A stretch of DNA of 64,000 bases from Vanilla planifolia (taxonomy: Eukaryota > Streptophyta > Magnoliopsida > Asparagales > Orchidaceae), in assembly GCA_023846275.1 (NCBI GenBank), contig JAIUJO010000157.1, positions 519,412-583,411 of the forward strand, read 5' to 3'. Positions within the stretch are counted from its first letter, which is position 1. Each line of letters starts with the position of its first letter. The notes below the pieces were generated by a model. That model was given only the letters and a program-made list of their open reading frames with translations. It made no database searches and was not told the origin of the DNA. A program made the translations under genes and the position numbers. Positions 1 to 11,600 of the stretch are shown here, piece after piece.

Positions 1-665
1 TTCAACTTGGGATCAATTATTATCATTCATTGATCTTACTAATCGAACAATGAGTTAGAGTTATTTTGAATTTTATTTAAAAACTTATCTTTAATGTCCT
101 ATTGATTTGGTCACATTACCCCATGATTTCCAAACTTCTAAGTTTTTTCAACCTTTTGCTCATCAAATTTCATAATTACATAAATCTTTTATCAAATATA
201 TAAATTACTCATAGGTACTCATAGATAATCTAGAAAATTTATTGAGGGGTGATTATATGATGATTCATGTTAACTGTGAGAGGTTTCTTCTAGGAACTCC
301 AAGGAAATTATGCACCCTTGGTGTTGTACAATCCAAAATTATAAAATAATAAGATATTAATGTGTACATTTTGGATTTACCTAAAAATTGAATAATTGTT
401 GCCTTTAGTATTCAAGATCTTTTACCTTATAGAGAATTACACCAATTACCTAGTGAGCATTTTGAACCTTCACCACCATTGTTTTGTGCACCTTTCTGCC
501 ATTATGGTTACCCCCACCTTGTTAATTGAGGGACAAAGTGGAGCAAGTCTTAGGTGATCAAATTTGTTTAGCACAAGACTAAGAACAATAAAGAATTTTT
601 GCATGTTGGAGAGTCCTTGCCACCTTTGATGACACTTTGATTATTAGGGATAGACCTTGATTAAT
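1..665 (+). pseudogene. Ty3/gypsy chromovirus pol, 3' end (integrase C-terminus and chromodomain), decayed
   Basis: This is the tail of a chromovirus polyprotein, cut by the window's left edge. Translating across stops and frameshifts gives, in order: a WDQLLSFIDLTNRT stretch matching the integrase segment that normally reads WDQxLPxxEFAYNRT; then PIDLVTLP, the usual PLDLVPLP region; then GDYMMIHVNCERFLLGTPRKL (about 255-320), the GDxVxVxxxxERFPxGTxRKL block of the integrase C-terminal domain; then AYVLDLP-like VYILDLPKN and FSIQDLLPYREL (about 360-432), normally FNVEDLxPYR. At about 530-660, KVEQVLGDQI followed by decayed residues including ACW and DDT fits a chromodomain. In-frame stops are frequent, so it cannot be functional. 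The integrase would join element cDNA to host DNA, and the chromodomain would guide it to chromatin. The lineage is not resolved. The right edge, near the end of the chromodomain, is approximate. Confidence 0.8.
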
Positions 666-2900
666 AAATATTCTTTCTTATTATTGATTCTTGGTTGTGA
701 TTTAAATGGACTTAAAATGGTTAAGAAAACCTAAGTAATGATACCTTATTTTTCTAAGGCTTGGTTAAGATAAGGAAATGACCAAAAAATGTTAGTTAAG
801 AATTTAGATAAATAAATGTAAGGTATGCCATGCATTAGTTTAAGTTTAACATTTTATTTTTGTTGAAGAAATTTCTAATTCAAGTTCTTATGAATGTGAT
901 AAATTCAATACCACTCTATGAGCCATTGTCCAAGTTATGCAATATGCCTTATGATAGTAAAACCATAAGTAAAAAGCTTAGAAGAAGGTAGGAGGGCTTA
1001 GGTTTAGCCTTAGAGATATACAATGCTTTAACATTGTGTTCATTATTTTTGTAATGTTGGATAAACCATTGGCTTAGTAAGATTTCATGGGTAAGAACGT
1101 AAATGACTCTGATTATGCTCTTAAGGCACTAGATGGCACCCAAGATGGTAATCTAGGGCATGTATGTTGCTCAAGAAAGGCCTTTTGTAAGGGTGCAATC
1201 ATTGTGGTTTTGTTTCTAGGCATGAGAGACCCAAACTTTGTTATTGTTGTAATAAATTTGATAATACCCCTAAGGGTATAAGCCAACATTGTTACTTGAA
1301 ATAGAACAAAAATGGATAGTTTAAGCAGGCAATTAAGCTCTAGAAGGATCCAAGATAAAACCAGGTCAAAGGCTAACAACAAAAATGATGGATAATCGTA
1401 CCTTAGAAGATTTAGTTCAAAGTTAAAGGAAACTATAAGGTACCAAGGTAATTAATAACAACCTTACAAAATCTATTACGGGTTTGAAAGAAACCCTTGG
1501 TTTCCTTAATTTACAAATGGATAATTTTTTATAATATATTTAAGGATGTAGAAAGCATAGATTATGTAGATAGTTGAATTGATATTAAGAAATCGTTACT
1601 TGATTCGAGGTTAAGGAAACCTAAATATTGTTTTGATAGTGATATATAATTTTTGGTATCATGTTATTAGGTTATGAATATGATCTTAATTTAGAAAGGA
1701 AATGTATTTAATTGACTTTAAATCGTTGGTCTTTGCATAAGAGATGTGGAAGTTAGATTTTTGTGCTCTTGTGATAACTTCTCATTGTTTCTTAACCTTA
1801 TAAGATTGGTTCCATATCATGTTGCAAGAGAGTTTTAGTGCAGCTAAATGCCATTTGTATATTCACACTTAAGGGGGAATAGTTTTGCATTTCATCTTAT
1901 GGGAAAAAATGATATATTGTGACATGTATTGGGTAAGATATATGCATATTGAAGACTCCCAAAACCTTGAGATAGTGGCTCACATGATTGGCATTACCTT
2001 GTTGAATACTTTGTGATATGTTGTGATAAGAATATAAGACATTGCTATTATCTTCACTTGGTAAGGGTAGTACTAGATTTATGTGGAACAAAATCATCCA
2101 TTTATTTATACCACAAACTCTCATATAACCTTAACATAGTAGAAAAAGATAGACTTCCTCAGCTTTTATTCCTAGAGATGATTACATATTACTATTAATG
2201 ATTGATGCAGATAACCCTTTGTTTTCTCTATTTAGTTTTCTTGCATACTCTCATTTTTTTTTCATTTTCAGGAAGTTAAGAGAAATTTTGTAGCTATACT
2301 TACAATTATTAGAGTTAGTACATTTGATGGATGAATTTTGTCTTTCATGTACAATTTATAGCACTTGAGTTATTACTTACATTCATGACAAGTTGTATAT
2401 GTTGACAAACATTAGACTACAATAGACTATCATTTGTGGTTTTTAGTATTTATGTGTACATGGTTATTTCTTGTTGGACTTAGATTATGATGTCATTTAA
2501 GCATTGATATTTATAATTTTTATGTTACAGAATATAGTTATAAATACTTACAAGTTATCACTATATTTTTTGACATGTATGATTACAATTGTCATATCAA
2601 TAATGGATTGTTGCATTTAGTTACTCTTAGGTGTGGCAAAAAATAATTGGCTAAATATTAAGTCTAACAGATTTGCTATTAGAATTATATTATAATATTA
2701 GCATATTTAGGAATAATATGTTTAGGCTTAATAAGGTTGGGAAGGTCTTTGTTTGAGCCTAATTAATTCAATTTGTGGTGTGAGATGTCATTGTTTAATT
2801 TGATAAGGTGTTGAGGAGTAATACAATAAAAATGATAAAAATGGGCTCTATGCACATTTCTTTGCTTTGATTCTAAAGAAAGATGTTACATAAATAGTGA
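666..2900. other. Decayed intergenic DNA, no recognisable gene
   Basis: This stretch follows the chromovirus pol remnant and probably includes its untranslated tail or LTR, but I could not find a matching LTR pair, TG...CA ends or a target-site duplication. Stops are frequent in all frames, and the few short open frames (61-93 codons) show no family signature. A purine-rich AAGGGGGAAT at about 1871-1880 resembles a retroelement polypurine tract, but no LTR start is evident after it. Base composition is less extreme than in the satellite to the right, which suggests former unique or transposon sequence. Confidence 0.5.
1187..1300 (+). pseudogene. Possible CCHC zinc-knuckle (gag-like) remnant
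   Basis: One + strand frame reads CNHCGFVSRHERPKLCYCC and, directly after it, NKFDNTPKGISQHC. It is rich in Cys and His with CxxC spacing, as in retroelement gag nucleocapsid knuckles (CX2CX4HX4C). The expected Gly-His pair of the knuckle is read as Asp-Asn, so no complete motif survives. It is downstream of the chromovirus chromodomain and so would belong to a different element. It may also be chance. No protease or RT homology was found next to it. Confidence 0.2.
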
Positions 2901-4700
2901 TGCAATCCATCACGTTGCATTAACATGATGTTGGTATTCTTTTTTTCCAATTATAATGCCTAAAGTGTGTTGTAGCTTGCCAATGTGCCACAACAAAATT
3001 CAAATGCCTTACTAGAATGATCATATGTGATGCACCATTATGATAGGACACTTGAGTTGATTTTTTTTTATGAAGCATACTTTGGATGCTATTTTGATTC
3101 AAGAGCAATGTTGCAGTTTGAAGGTGTCTAAGAATGAATAATGCAAAAATCAAAAAGGGCACTTCTATGATTTGATATAAGGTAGGATAGTCATGGTGCA
3201 ATGGTTTCCAAAGCTAAACAGTGAGACTAATGGCAATATTTATCTATTTGATGCTACTAAAAGCATCATTGTAGTATGTTGATGCCTTTTTTAACTAGAA
3301 ACAATAGGTGATCAGTGGCCTTTTCCATTTTTATTGTTGGGGTCATAGTCTTGCATACTTTCCCAAACTTTTGAGTAGTGTTTTAAGGACAATGCAATTA
3401 TTGTGGAATTGTGAACATTGGATGTATTTGGTTTATGTAGTGATCCAATCTGTTGTCATGGAATGAAATTCTAATAGTGTAGACATCAAATGCCTTGCAT
3501 GGTAAGATGATTAGTATCATACTGTGTCAAAATTTTCCACTGAATGAAAATATCAAAATTTTACACATCATATTAGAGTTTATTAGTAAGGTTGATGTGT
3601 CATACCATGTAGATGTTTGAATGTATGATTTCTAAACTACATCAAGTTTAGTGACTTGTAGTGATATTCCTTATGCTTTAATTTATGATTTACTACAAAT
3701 AAAATTAATGAAGGCCTTTATCATTTTTCCTTTACGCTTTCAAAAAATTCAACCATAGTGAGCCATCCCTTTTTTACACTAGATGAACCCATCCATGTTG
3801 AGTTTAAGAATTTTATATCTAGATGGAGAAACCATTTTATAACTTTGTAGATTCCATATTTCAGGAAAACGTATTGAGGATCCAAGATAAGGAAAACTGA
3901 TTGAAGATCTACTTTCGACATTTGAGTGAGTAGAGAGTAGCAAATGATGTTATAATAATTGAAGGTAACATTGCAGATAATGGTCTTTACTACTTGTATG
4001 GTTTCTTCAATAGCTTTTAGATTTCTATCGTTCGATATGTCCCAACATATGATTAGAGAAAGGAATTGAAAACCTCTCCTCTAGTAGAATTATTATTTCA
4101 TTTTTTGTAGCACTAGGATAATACAATAGATGTACCAATTGTATTAGCTTATTGAATGTAAAAACAATTGTTGAAGTGGACTGTAACATACATTCTATGT
4201 AGCTTACCATAAATGCAAGATTCATTGTGTCTTCTTTTAGATAATGTATGAGTTTTAATGCCATTTGTATTTTGAGCTTTCTTAAGGTATAATGGAGTGG
4301 CAACAATTTGTTGAATATTCTTTTTAGCAATTTAGAAATTTCTATAGGTATTTTTAGTTATAGATTTTTTTGTTTTAATGGTAATATTAGTCCATTACTT
4401 CTTGTTGCTTCTTAAGCCAACCAAGTTCTGCAGTTTCAATCCACTATGAGAGACCAATAATTATTTTTCACTTGGCTCAAAATTTCAATATACTTCAAGA
4501 CCATATAATTTATTATTTTGATTTCCATGTGTTTGATATGATGCATTTTTTCCTTATGTCTTGTATTTTTTTTCATCTTACTTATCCATAGTGAGTTTCT
4601 AATAGAAGTTTCCAATTGAATTTTGCTCAAAATAGTAACATTATTTCCACAAGATTTTTAAGACATAGGCCATTCTTGGTAAACTAACTTTCTCCCAATT
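2901..4700. other. Decayed DNA with minus-strand open frames of unknown origin
   Basis: Three or four short minus-strand frames (for example 2920-3201, 4025-4330, 4436-4630) are more open than the surroundings, and codon-like composition on the - strand suggests a decayed coding sequence. None carries a motif I can name except the weak RNase H-like patch listed separately at about 3.75-3.86 kb. A dead LINE 3' part or another retroelement is the most likely source, but this is inference. Confidence 0.35.
3745..3865 (-). pseudogene. RNase H-like remnant (possible retroelement)
   Basis: Read on the minus strand with one frame change, this gives a Trp followed about 10 residues later by KILKLNMDGSSSVKKG. 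Plant RNase H domains of LINEs and related proteins begin with W-x-P-P, then about eight residues, then K-x-N-x-D-G-S and a Gly five or six residues on. The Asp is the first catalytic residue in that family. The later catalytic Glu and Asp motifs were not found, so the call rests on one motif. It lies about 2.7 kb beyond the LINE thumb domain on the same strand. That is further than the usual spacing, so membership of that LINE would require an insertion. Confidence 0.3.
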
Positions 4701-6489
4701 CATCTAATGATTCAATCATTACATTCTAAATTGATGTGAGGTTTAATAAGAGGGAGTAAATTGCTTGGTATAAAATTTTGATTTATAAAAAATATTCAAA
4801 GAAAATGTCTCAAAGGTTCATTTTAATAAGCTTTAGTAAGTCTCTAAAAGAAACTTTATCTAAATTTTAGTTTCTTTTAAAAAATTAATTTTTTATAAAA
4901 ATTTTGAAATAAAAAAATTCGACATGAATAAAAGATGGTTAGGGTTAAAATTAAGCCTACATCTAGCCCCAAAGAATAACAAGGCATGAAAAATAATAAT
5001 AAATATGAACCTTACGTAGAAATATGGATAGGGAAACTACAATAGAAAACAAAATGATAAGTTATAATGACCTTACAAAAAAATGAGATTGAAAAAAAGG
5101 GATAAACAAAGAAGTGATATAGATCTATTTTTAATGCAAATAAATTTCTTATGCTTGACCAAATGCTCAAAAAGGCACTTGTTTTTTTAATTTAATTAAA
5201 TCAAATATGAGCATAAGAGAGCTTAACTATTTTTGGAAGGAAGAAGAATGTGGAGTTTACTGATAGAAGGATGTAGTGAATAGAAGAGATATGAGTATCA
5301 TTCACTAATGACATAAATGACTTCAAATTTTTACTTAGAGTTTAACAAAACTTCTTCAAAAATCGACAATCAATTATGTTAAATAAGATTCTATTTATAA
5401 ACATTTTCTCACCACTATTTTAATGAAATGGAGGACAACATAAGTTTTTTATTTATGAAACTATGGATTTTTAAATAACAATTGTAATAGCTCATAAAAA
5501 ATTCCTAAAATAGCCATTATGATTGGAGCCATATGATAAAATAATTGACCATTTGAATGCAAAAACCAAAGTGGATGGTCAGATTTAAGGTTGCATTTTT
5601 TGGAAAATAAGATTACATCTAGACCATTACATCTTAATTGTCATCAAATTGTTGGACCATGATCTTAAACATGGATTAATTTCAAACCATGCGAAAATGA
5701 AATTGTGTGATAAAACAATTAATGAATGAGCATATTTAAAGAGCCTGACAAGATGATGACAATTTTATCTCGAACATGTGCAAATTGGTTAATGTAAATC
5801 ACTCCCCCAATTGAAAACTTTGTCACATGAATAAAGGAGGTGAGTTTAATCTGACAACGCATATACAAACTAAGAATATTTGTTTTTAAAACTATGCATG
5901 CACTTTAGAGTTTGCCCCGGTTCATTCACTTTAGAGTTAGCTAATTATGTTCTAACTAGATTACTATGGAGAATCAGGTTTTGCATAGGGTTTATTGTGA
6001 TGGTTTTTTGAAAACTTATAATTACTTATTTTTTTATTTTGTTCCTAAATAAGTATTTATTTTTATAATATATTTTTTACAACAAGATGTTGAAAGAATA
6101 TTTTCAAAGTTAAATCAAGAATAAAATGATTCTTTTTGTGGCTATGATAACATGTAAAAGTTTCATAGTCCAAATATATTTTCAATGATGGTCAAATGAA
6201 ATAAAGTTTAATTTTTTATCTTACAAAATATCTTAAATCAAACTTAATATTCCAACACAAATAAAAGTGAAATACCATAATTAAACTATAAATAAATCTC
6301 TTGGTGGTCTATCATTCCAACCAAGATGATTTTCATGAGATTTGACATTTTCTCGTCTTGCATTAAAATCTTCCTTGAACATGAGCATCAACAATAAAAA
6401 ATTAAACATTAACACAAGCAAATTTCATAAATTTAATTAGGTTTTTGTATTATCATATAAATTGTCATGGTTAGGGGTTAACAACACAA
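4701..6489. other. AT-rich decayed DNA, no recognisable gene
   Basis: No open frame of useful length, no RNA gene and no tandem structure are visible. Around 5560-5660 there are two loosely similar, oppositely oriented phrases (GGATGGTCAGATTTAAGG and ACCATTACATCTTAATTG), but no clean terminal inverted repeat. If the LINE at 6490-8585 was once longer, its zinc-finger and RNase H portions should have been here. I could not find them, so the LINE appears truncated or diverged beyond recognition. Confidence 0.5.
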
Positions 6490-6493
6490 CATA

Positions 6494-6860
6494 AATGACC
6501 AATAAAAATCTTTCATGCACTTTTGAATTTTATTTGGCATAATAAGAGGATAATTTATTGGAATTAAAAAATGTATAGTTATTGAATTTAGAATGTGCTT
6601 CATAAAAATAAGTCATTGTCCCATAATCAAAAACTTCTTCCAACCAACCTCCTCCTTATTGATTTATCAATTAGCTATTTTAAATGAGTTTTTCCTTTCA
6701 AACAATGGAGAGGATACATCCAATATGGGTTATTATAAGTTTAGTTTTTTGAAAGTTGAGCTTATTGTGGATTCCTCTATCATGTCTGAGATTCTTCTTA
6801 TTCTGACTATTGAATTTTCTTTTGTGATGTTTGATGTGTAAAATTGATATTTTTTGAAAG
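6494..6860 (-). pseudogene. LINE RT thumb/connection region, decayed
   Basis: After the FEDD box the minus strand gives FLNRLSKNINFTHQTSQK (normally F...SGL.IN..KS), and then at 6494-6672 GWKKFLIMGQ, LIFMKHILNSITIHFL and MPNKIQKCMKDFYW. The family pattern here is W....LS.GGR..LIK.VL.S.P.Y.....-P..I...I....R.FLW. Each anchor Trp, Gly, Lys, Leu and the final Phe-Tyr-Trp is in register, which makes this one of the best-preserved parts of the element. Confidence 0.8.
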
Positions 6861-6914
6861 TCTATTAAGAAAGTTGTGAACACTAAACATTTATTTTATG
6901 TCTCAAGTGATGAA

Positions 6915-7520
6915 GCTTATAATATCATCTTCAAAACATAAAACAATTACCATTGGATAAGATATACGTTCGACATAATGTAGAGCCATATCTTGATTAA
7001 TGAGCTTGTAAAATTCCTTGCTAAAATCTTTCATTAAAAGTAAGTATAAAATTGTGTTAGTTTTCTTGGGCCCCTATCTGACTTTAAAATAACCATTTGG
7101 CTAGCTGTTGATGAAATTAAGTCAAGGTGCTACATAGAACATTCATGATGGCCATAATAAGACTATGGATAAAGTTGAATCTCATGATGATCTTGGTTCA
7201 AAAATTGCCCTAATTTATAATTAAAAGAACTTTTCTAATCAAATTTAATTAAGAAATTATCTCTTCAAGCTCCTTTATTTATTGCTGTAATCAATTGCTA
7301 TTCATGTAGAACATTATACATTATTTCTTTGGTTTTCACAAATATGGATTCTTTGGGGAGATAAGAGGAGGAAGAATTTTTTGAAGTGTAATTGCCTAAA
7401 ATTACTAGAGTAATGTTTTAGTAAAATTGCATAATTTAATTGTTCTAAAATCATTGAAAGATTTTGTGTTATCATTCTTGGGAACTAGAAAAAGGTTTGT
7501 GTTAAAGATTCGTTTAGGGC
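6915..7520 (-). pseudogene. LINE reverse transcriptase fingers and palm, decayed
   Basis: At 7408-7513 the minus strand reads LFLVPKNDNTKSFNDFR followed by TIKLCN, the I-P-K-x-x-x-P-x-x-x-x-D-[FY]-R-P-I-S-L-x-N motif of LINE RTs. KILPPLIS then follows (normally L...LP.LIS..Q.AF). At 6915-7100 it reads GYFK, GPKKTN and ILYLLLMKDFSKEFYKLIN (normally G.F...RGLRQGDPLSPLLF.L..E.LS), and then VLCFEDDIISF, the decayed catalytic [FY]-A-D-D box with Ala replaced by Glu. Between these, the segment with the first catalytic Asp is not readable. Confidence 0.8.
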
Positions 7521-7864
7521 TTGGAGACCTTGCAAAAATGTTCTTAGTAGCATCTAGACATTGGTAATAATTATATTGCAATAATGTGTGGAAACTTGGC
7601 TATTGAATTCATCTAATCAAAATGCACTGTGGTAACCAATCTAAAATAGATATGTTTAGCTTCATCCATTATGATTTCCTTTGTCAATGTCTTATTGTAT
7701 TAACCTTTTACTAAAGAAAAGATAAACTAAGCATAGTGTGATTCCCTCCTAGGTTAAAAGTTACCACAATTTATTAAAATGCTATATTGTGGCTCTAGCT
7801 TTTTTATCTTCTTGTTGTAAGAAAAACCATTAGATTCCTTTATGTTTGGAATTATTTGTTTAGA

Positions 7865-7945
7865 AAGTTTATTTTTGCTAAGGCATGAAAGAGTTTTCTT
7901 TTTTCCTTTGTCCTTCTTCTAGTAATTTAATTGTAACTTTTTGAT
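7865..7945 (-). pseudogene. LINE EN-RT linker motif, decayed
   Basis: Minus-strand frames give KKDKEKRKLFHALAKIN, the decayed form of the W-L-K-E-G-D-x-N-T-K-F-F-H-x-x-A segment that sits between endonuclease and RT in plant L1 LINEs. The Phe-His-Ala-Leu-Ala core is intact. Its position, about 450 bp from the endonuclease motif and about 350 bp before the RT fingers, fits the family spacing. Confidence 0.75.
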
Positions 7946-8379
7946 GCTATTAATTTTCCTCTTTTAAAATAGCTTCAAGGATGAAATGACGAGTCCTTAT
8001 TAGCTCCAACATTATTTCATTATTCTAAATATAATCAAACTAAATTTCTTTAAGTTGAACTTATTCATCAGGTAACTTGATTATGTCAAAAGATTATTTC
8101 AAATGTTGTTTTATTTCATTCAATGACACAACAATTTAGCAATTTTAGCATAAAAGTAAGAGCTCTCATTCCACAATAATTAACAATGTTCAATATCTTT
8201 CAATTTGTGAAATGGATAGTACTTCCACCACCTGGTCTAAAAATGAATTAATTTGATGGTTGAGGGAGAATCCTTAGAAAAATGTTGATTTATGGAGTAT
8301 GATCTAAACTTATTATCCAAACGTGTTGAATTACAACCATTACAAGTTGATGAATATAATCTTTATTCAACAACACACT

Positions 8380-8585
8380 GTTAAAACTTTTATAGGCCAT
8401 TTTTTTATCCCTTTATTAGTCCATGAAAAAGGATTTAAGGATAATAAAAGTTAATTTAGGCTACACTTGTTAATGAGGTCTAAATATTCTTTAATTTCTT
8501 TCAAACTTTTGAGTGGAATACCTCTCATACTCATTTAATGTTGCCACAACATTAAAATTTCATCCAATTAGCCATGATAAGTAAG
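8380..8585 (-). pseudogene. LINE endonuclease (APE-like) C-terminal half, decayed
   Basis: The minus-strand translation shows FNVVATLNEYERGIPL, which corresponds to the G-D-F-N-x-[IV]-x-x-x-x-E-[KR]-x-G-G-I segment of LINE endonucleases, then LKEIKEYLDLINKCSLN (normally F..FI..C.L.D), and then NPFSWTNKG (normally FTW[ST]N). The GDFN motif has lost its Gly-Asp. The upstream catalytic segments of the domain are absent because the satellite begins about 110 bp further on. Confidence 0.75.
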
Positions 8586-8694
8586 AGCTCTTAGTAATTT
8601 GGATGAGGCTTTACTAGAGAGATTTTTATCAAAATTTTAGTTGTTGTCATAAATGAATATGGAATGGGAAAATCTTTCTAGCATGTTTAAGCAT

Positions 8695-11600
8695 TACATA
8701 GTAATATATCAAATAAAAGTGAAAAATTTTGCAATACTTAGAGATAAATTATTTGATATATTTGCATTCTAGGGTAGTATTGACATTAGGCATAACTTTC
8801 TTAGTGGTCAACTAAGTTATGAACTGAAATACCTCAAAAAGCTTGATAAAGCCCTATAAAAATTAAAAATATGAATATAAAAAACAATATTTAATTGGAT
8901 GAAGCATGTCGAGTAGAGTTCAATGATGTTTATTTCATTTTAATCAAACCTTCATTTCAATTACCATTAATACCAAAATATATATGCATAAATAATAAAA
9001 AAAAATTTAATATTAAGTGAACATATATTAAAGCTAAAATGGGACAAGTTGATGTAATGTAAAAATTAGATCAAAAAGATGTAATGGTGAGGAGAATTTA
9101 GGTTCCATAGTAACATAACCAAATGATCATGAAATCTTTTAAAACACGAGATAAATTGTATGAAGAAACTGTTTGCATGATATTAAGGAAATTAGGCCAA
9201 ACTACGTTGATCATGAAATCCAGCATGAAGGAAATCTGTCCTATTGCATAGAAAATAATAGAAAATAAAATACATAAAATATAAAAATTAACATTGAAAT
9301 AGATAGGGACCATGAAGATGAGTCCACCAATGCTTATTTTCTGTTGATGAGACTTGGCTTGAATTACAATGAATTAACGAAGTAAACGTGCATAAATACA
9401 AAAAATTGTTAAATTTTTTTCAATAAAAAATTAATTAAAATTAAAATGAGATGAATTTAAGTAGAGTAATATAATCAAGTTAAAGTGACTTTGAAGGTCA
9501 CACTAGAAGAGAATTAAGATTTTATAGTAATAAAATAAATAAAAATAAAAATTAAAAAAAAATGAGAAAGGCTACATGAGAAATTTTTATTATAAGATAC
9601 TAAAGAGATTGAGTGTAATATACTCAATCATCAAATCATGTTCAAATAAAAAAATCTTAGAAAATATGAAAGCAAATCCTGGAAATAAAAGTGTTAAAAT
9701 AGTAAAAAATAACTAATTACATTGATAGAGCTCATCGTGGTAAGTCAAACTACTTTTATTTTTTCTTGATTTGGCCCCGTTTGAAATTATTACGAATTAT
9801 CAGTGTAAATGAAAAAAAATAATACTAAATTCTTATTTTAAGATCATCGAAATATATGTTAAGGATGGAAAAAGATAAACTGTTGCATTATAATATGACC
9901 AAAACAAATCGATAAAAAGGTCACATAAGAGAACATTTCGAGTTACACATTATTGAAAATTCACAAAGTTACATTTGAAAAAATTAGATAAATTATTTGG
10001 GAAAGTTTCAATCAAAGATATTCACAAGATTTAGTGCACCACTTTGGGTTGTCAATTATTGTATAATACAAAATTTCTCATAAAATAAATGAAAATCTTA
10101 AAAAACAAAATATTTAAAAGTACAAAAAATAAATATTTAATGAGACAGTGCTCTTTAAGATGAGTGCAATATCATTTGCTTCATCTCCATTGAACTTCAA
10201 ATAAAATTATTGAGAATTACAAAATTAAATAAGCAAAAATAAAATAACAAAATTTTAAGATAAAGAAATTTTTTGATAAAGCTGCAAAAAATAAGTTGAA
10301 GCTATGAAACATATCAAAATCGAGGAGAAGTAAACATCACAAGGGGGGAGATTTGTAGTTACATAGCAACATAACAAAATTAAAGTAGAAAATTGGATGA
10401 AATGTCCCAAATTGTAATTGAAATTTATTTCGAGATAGAAAGGAAAAGTACATATTTCCTTAATCATCAAATCAACGATGAATAAAAATAGCTCATAACT
10501 TTCGCCAAAATCCTAGAAAATACAATATTTTAAATATAAAAATTACAATTTAATTCCATATGGTTCATTTAGACAAGTTCACCGACATTTTTTTCAATTG
10601 CATTGAACATCGTTTGGAATTACTATGAATTTTCACTGTAAAAAGGCATAAGAAAATAAATCATTATTTTGATTTGAAGTTAATCTAAGTTGAAGTAGAA
10701 ATGTGCTAAATTAAAATATAACAACATGAAACAATAAAAATTAAAGAAATGAGAGAAATTACATGAGAAAGTTACACTATAAGATACCAAGAAGATAGAT
10801 TTAAACATTATCATTCATCAAATATGACAACGAATCAAAATGCAACTTAGAGCATATAAAAGTATAGAATATAAAAGTATTTAATAATATAAAAATGAAA
10901 ATTTAAATTTGTAGCAAGTGACATGATGAGTCCCATAATGTTTGTTACATCATGATTGGACTAGATTTGAATGATTATGAATATCAAATTAACTAAGGAT
11001 AAAATATAACGAATTATTAAAAACTTTTACTAAATATATAATAAATTTGAATTGAGATAATTGTGGGAAATGTTTTAGAAGTAAATCGAGGTAATGTTAA
11101 GGTTCTATAAGAAGTGAAAAAGGCCTTCTTATTAGTAAAACCAAATGAAAGGTAATAATTTGAAGAAATGAGATAAATTGTACGTGAATTAGCATTGCAA
11201 GATACTAAGAAAATAGAGTATAACATTATCGTTCATATAATAAAGTACACATCAAATGTTTTGTAAAGCATGGCAAAATAATACAAAAAATTAAAAAAAG
11301 TAAAAATTATTATTTGAACAGATAGAACAGGTAGAGATAAGTTTAATGACATTTGTTTAATCTCAATAAGACCTTTACAATTACTATGCAATATGAAAGT
11401 AGACAAACATGAGTATAATAAATTTTTAAGTTAATACTATGCAAATATAAATTAAAATTGAAATAAGATAAATTGAAGAAATGTTTTATAACTAAATCAA
11501 ATTTGATGTGAAGTAAGTGGGAGAGGAGAATTAGATTTTCATAGTAATTTAGCTAAACAAAAGCAAAACTTTTGAAGAAATAAGACAAAATGAAAGTTGC

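Larger units (their letters stand above)
6490..8585 (-). mobile_element. Decayed L1-type LINE, ORF2 core (endonuclease to RT thumb)
   Basis: A non-LTR retrotransposon ORF2 is readable on the minus strand in the correct domain order, through many stops and frameshifts. From 8580 downward these are: the endonuclease core with a FNV segment and SWTNKG, the EGD..FFHA-type linker, the RT fingers with PK.DN..S..DFR.I.LCN, the RT palm with FEDD in place of FADD, and the thumb with W.K.L...G.......K..L.SI, ending in KDFYW. ORF2 would nick target DNA and prime reverse transcription there. The 5' side stops at or just before the satellite array, so the endonuclease N-terminus is missing. The 3' side (zinc finger, tail, poly-A) is not recognisable below about 6490. 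No target-site duplications were found. Age: very old, with multiple nonsense changes per domain. Confidence 0.85.

Noticed and set aside
1865-1890. Purine-rich AAGGGGGAAT as a polypurine tract followed by an LTR
   Set aside because: No TG start of an LTR directly follows, no second LTR was found in the window, and no integrase or RT precedes it on the + strand within a sensible distance.
4025-4330. 101-codon minus-strand open frame
   Set aside because: It has no recognisable domain and no neighbouring start or splice context. It is probably a piece of a decayed retroelement, so it is described only as part of the 2901-4700 region.
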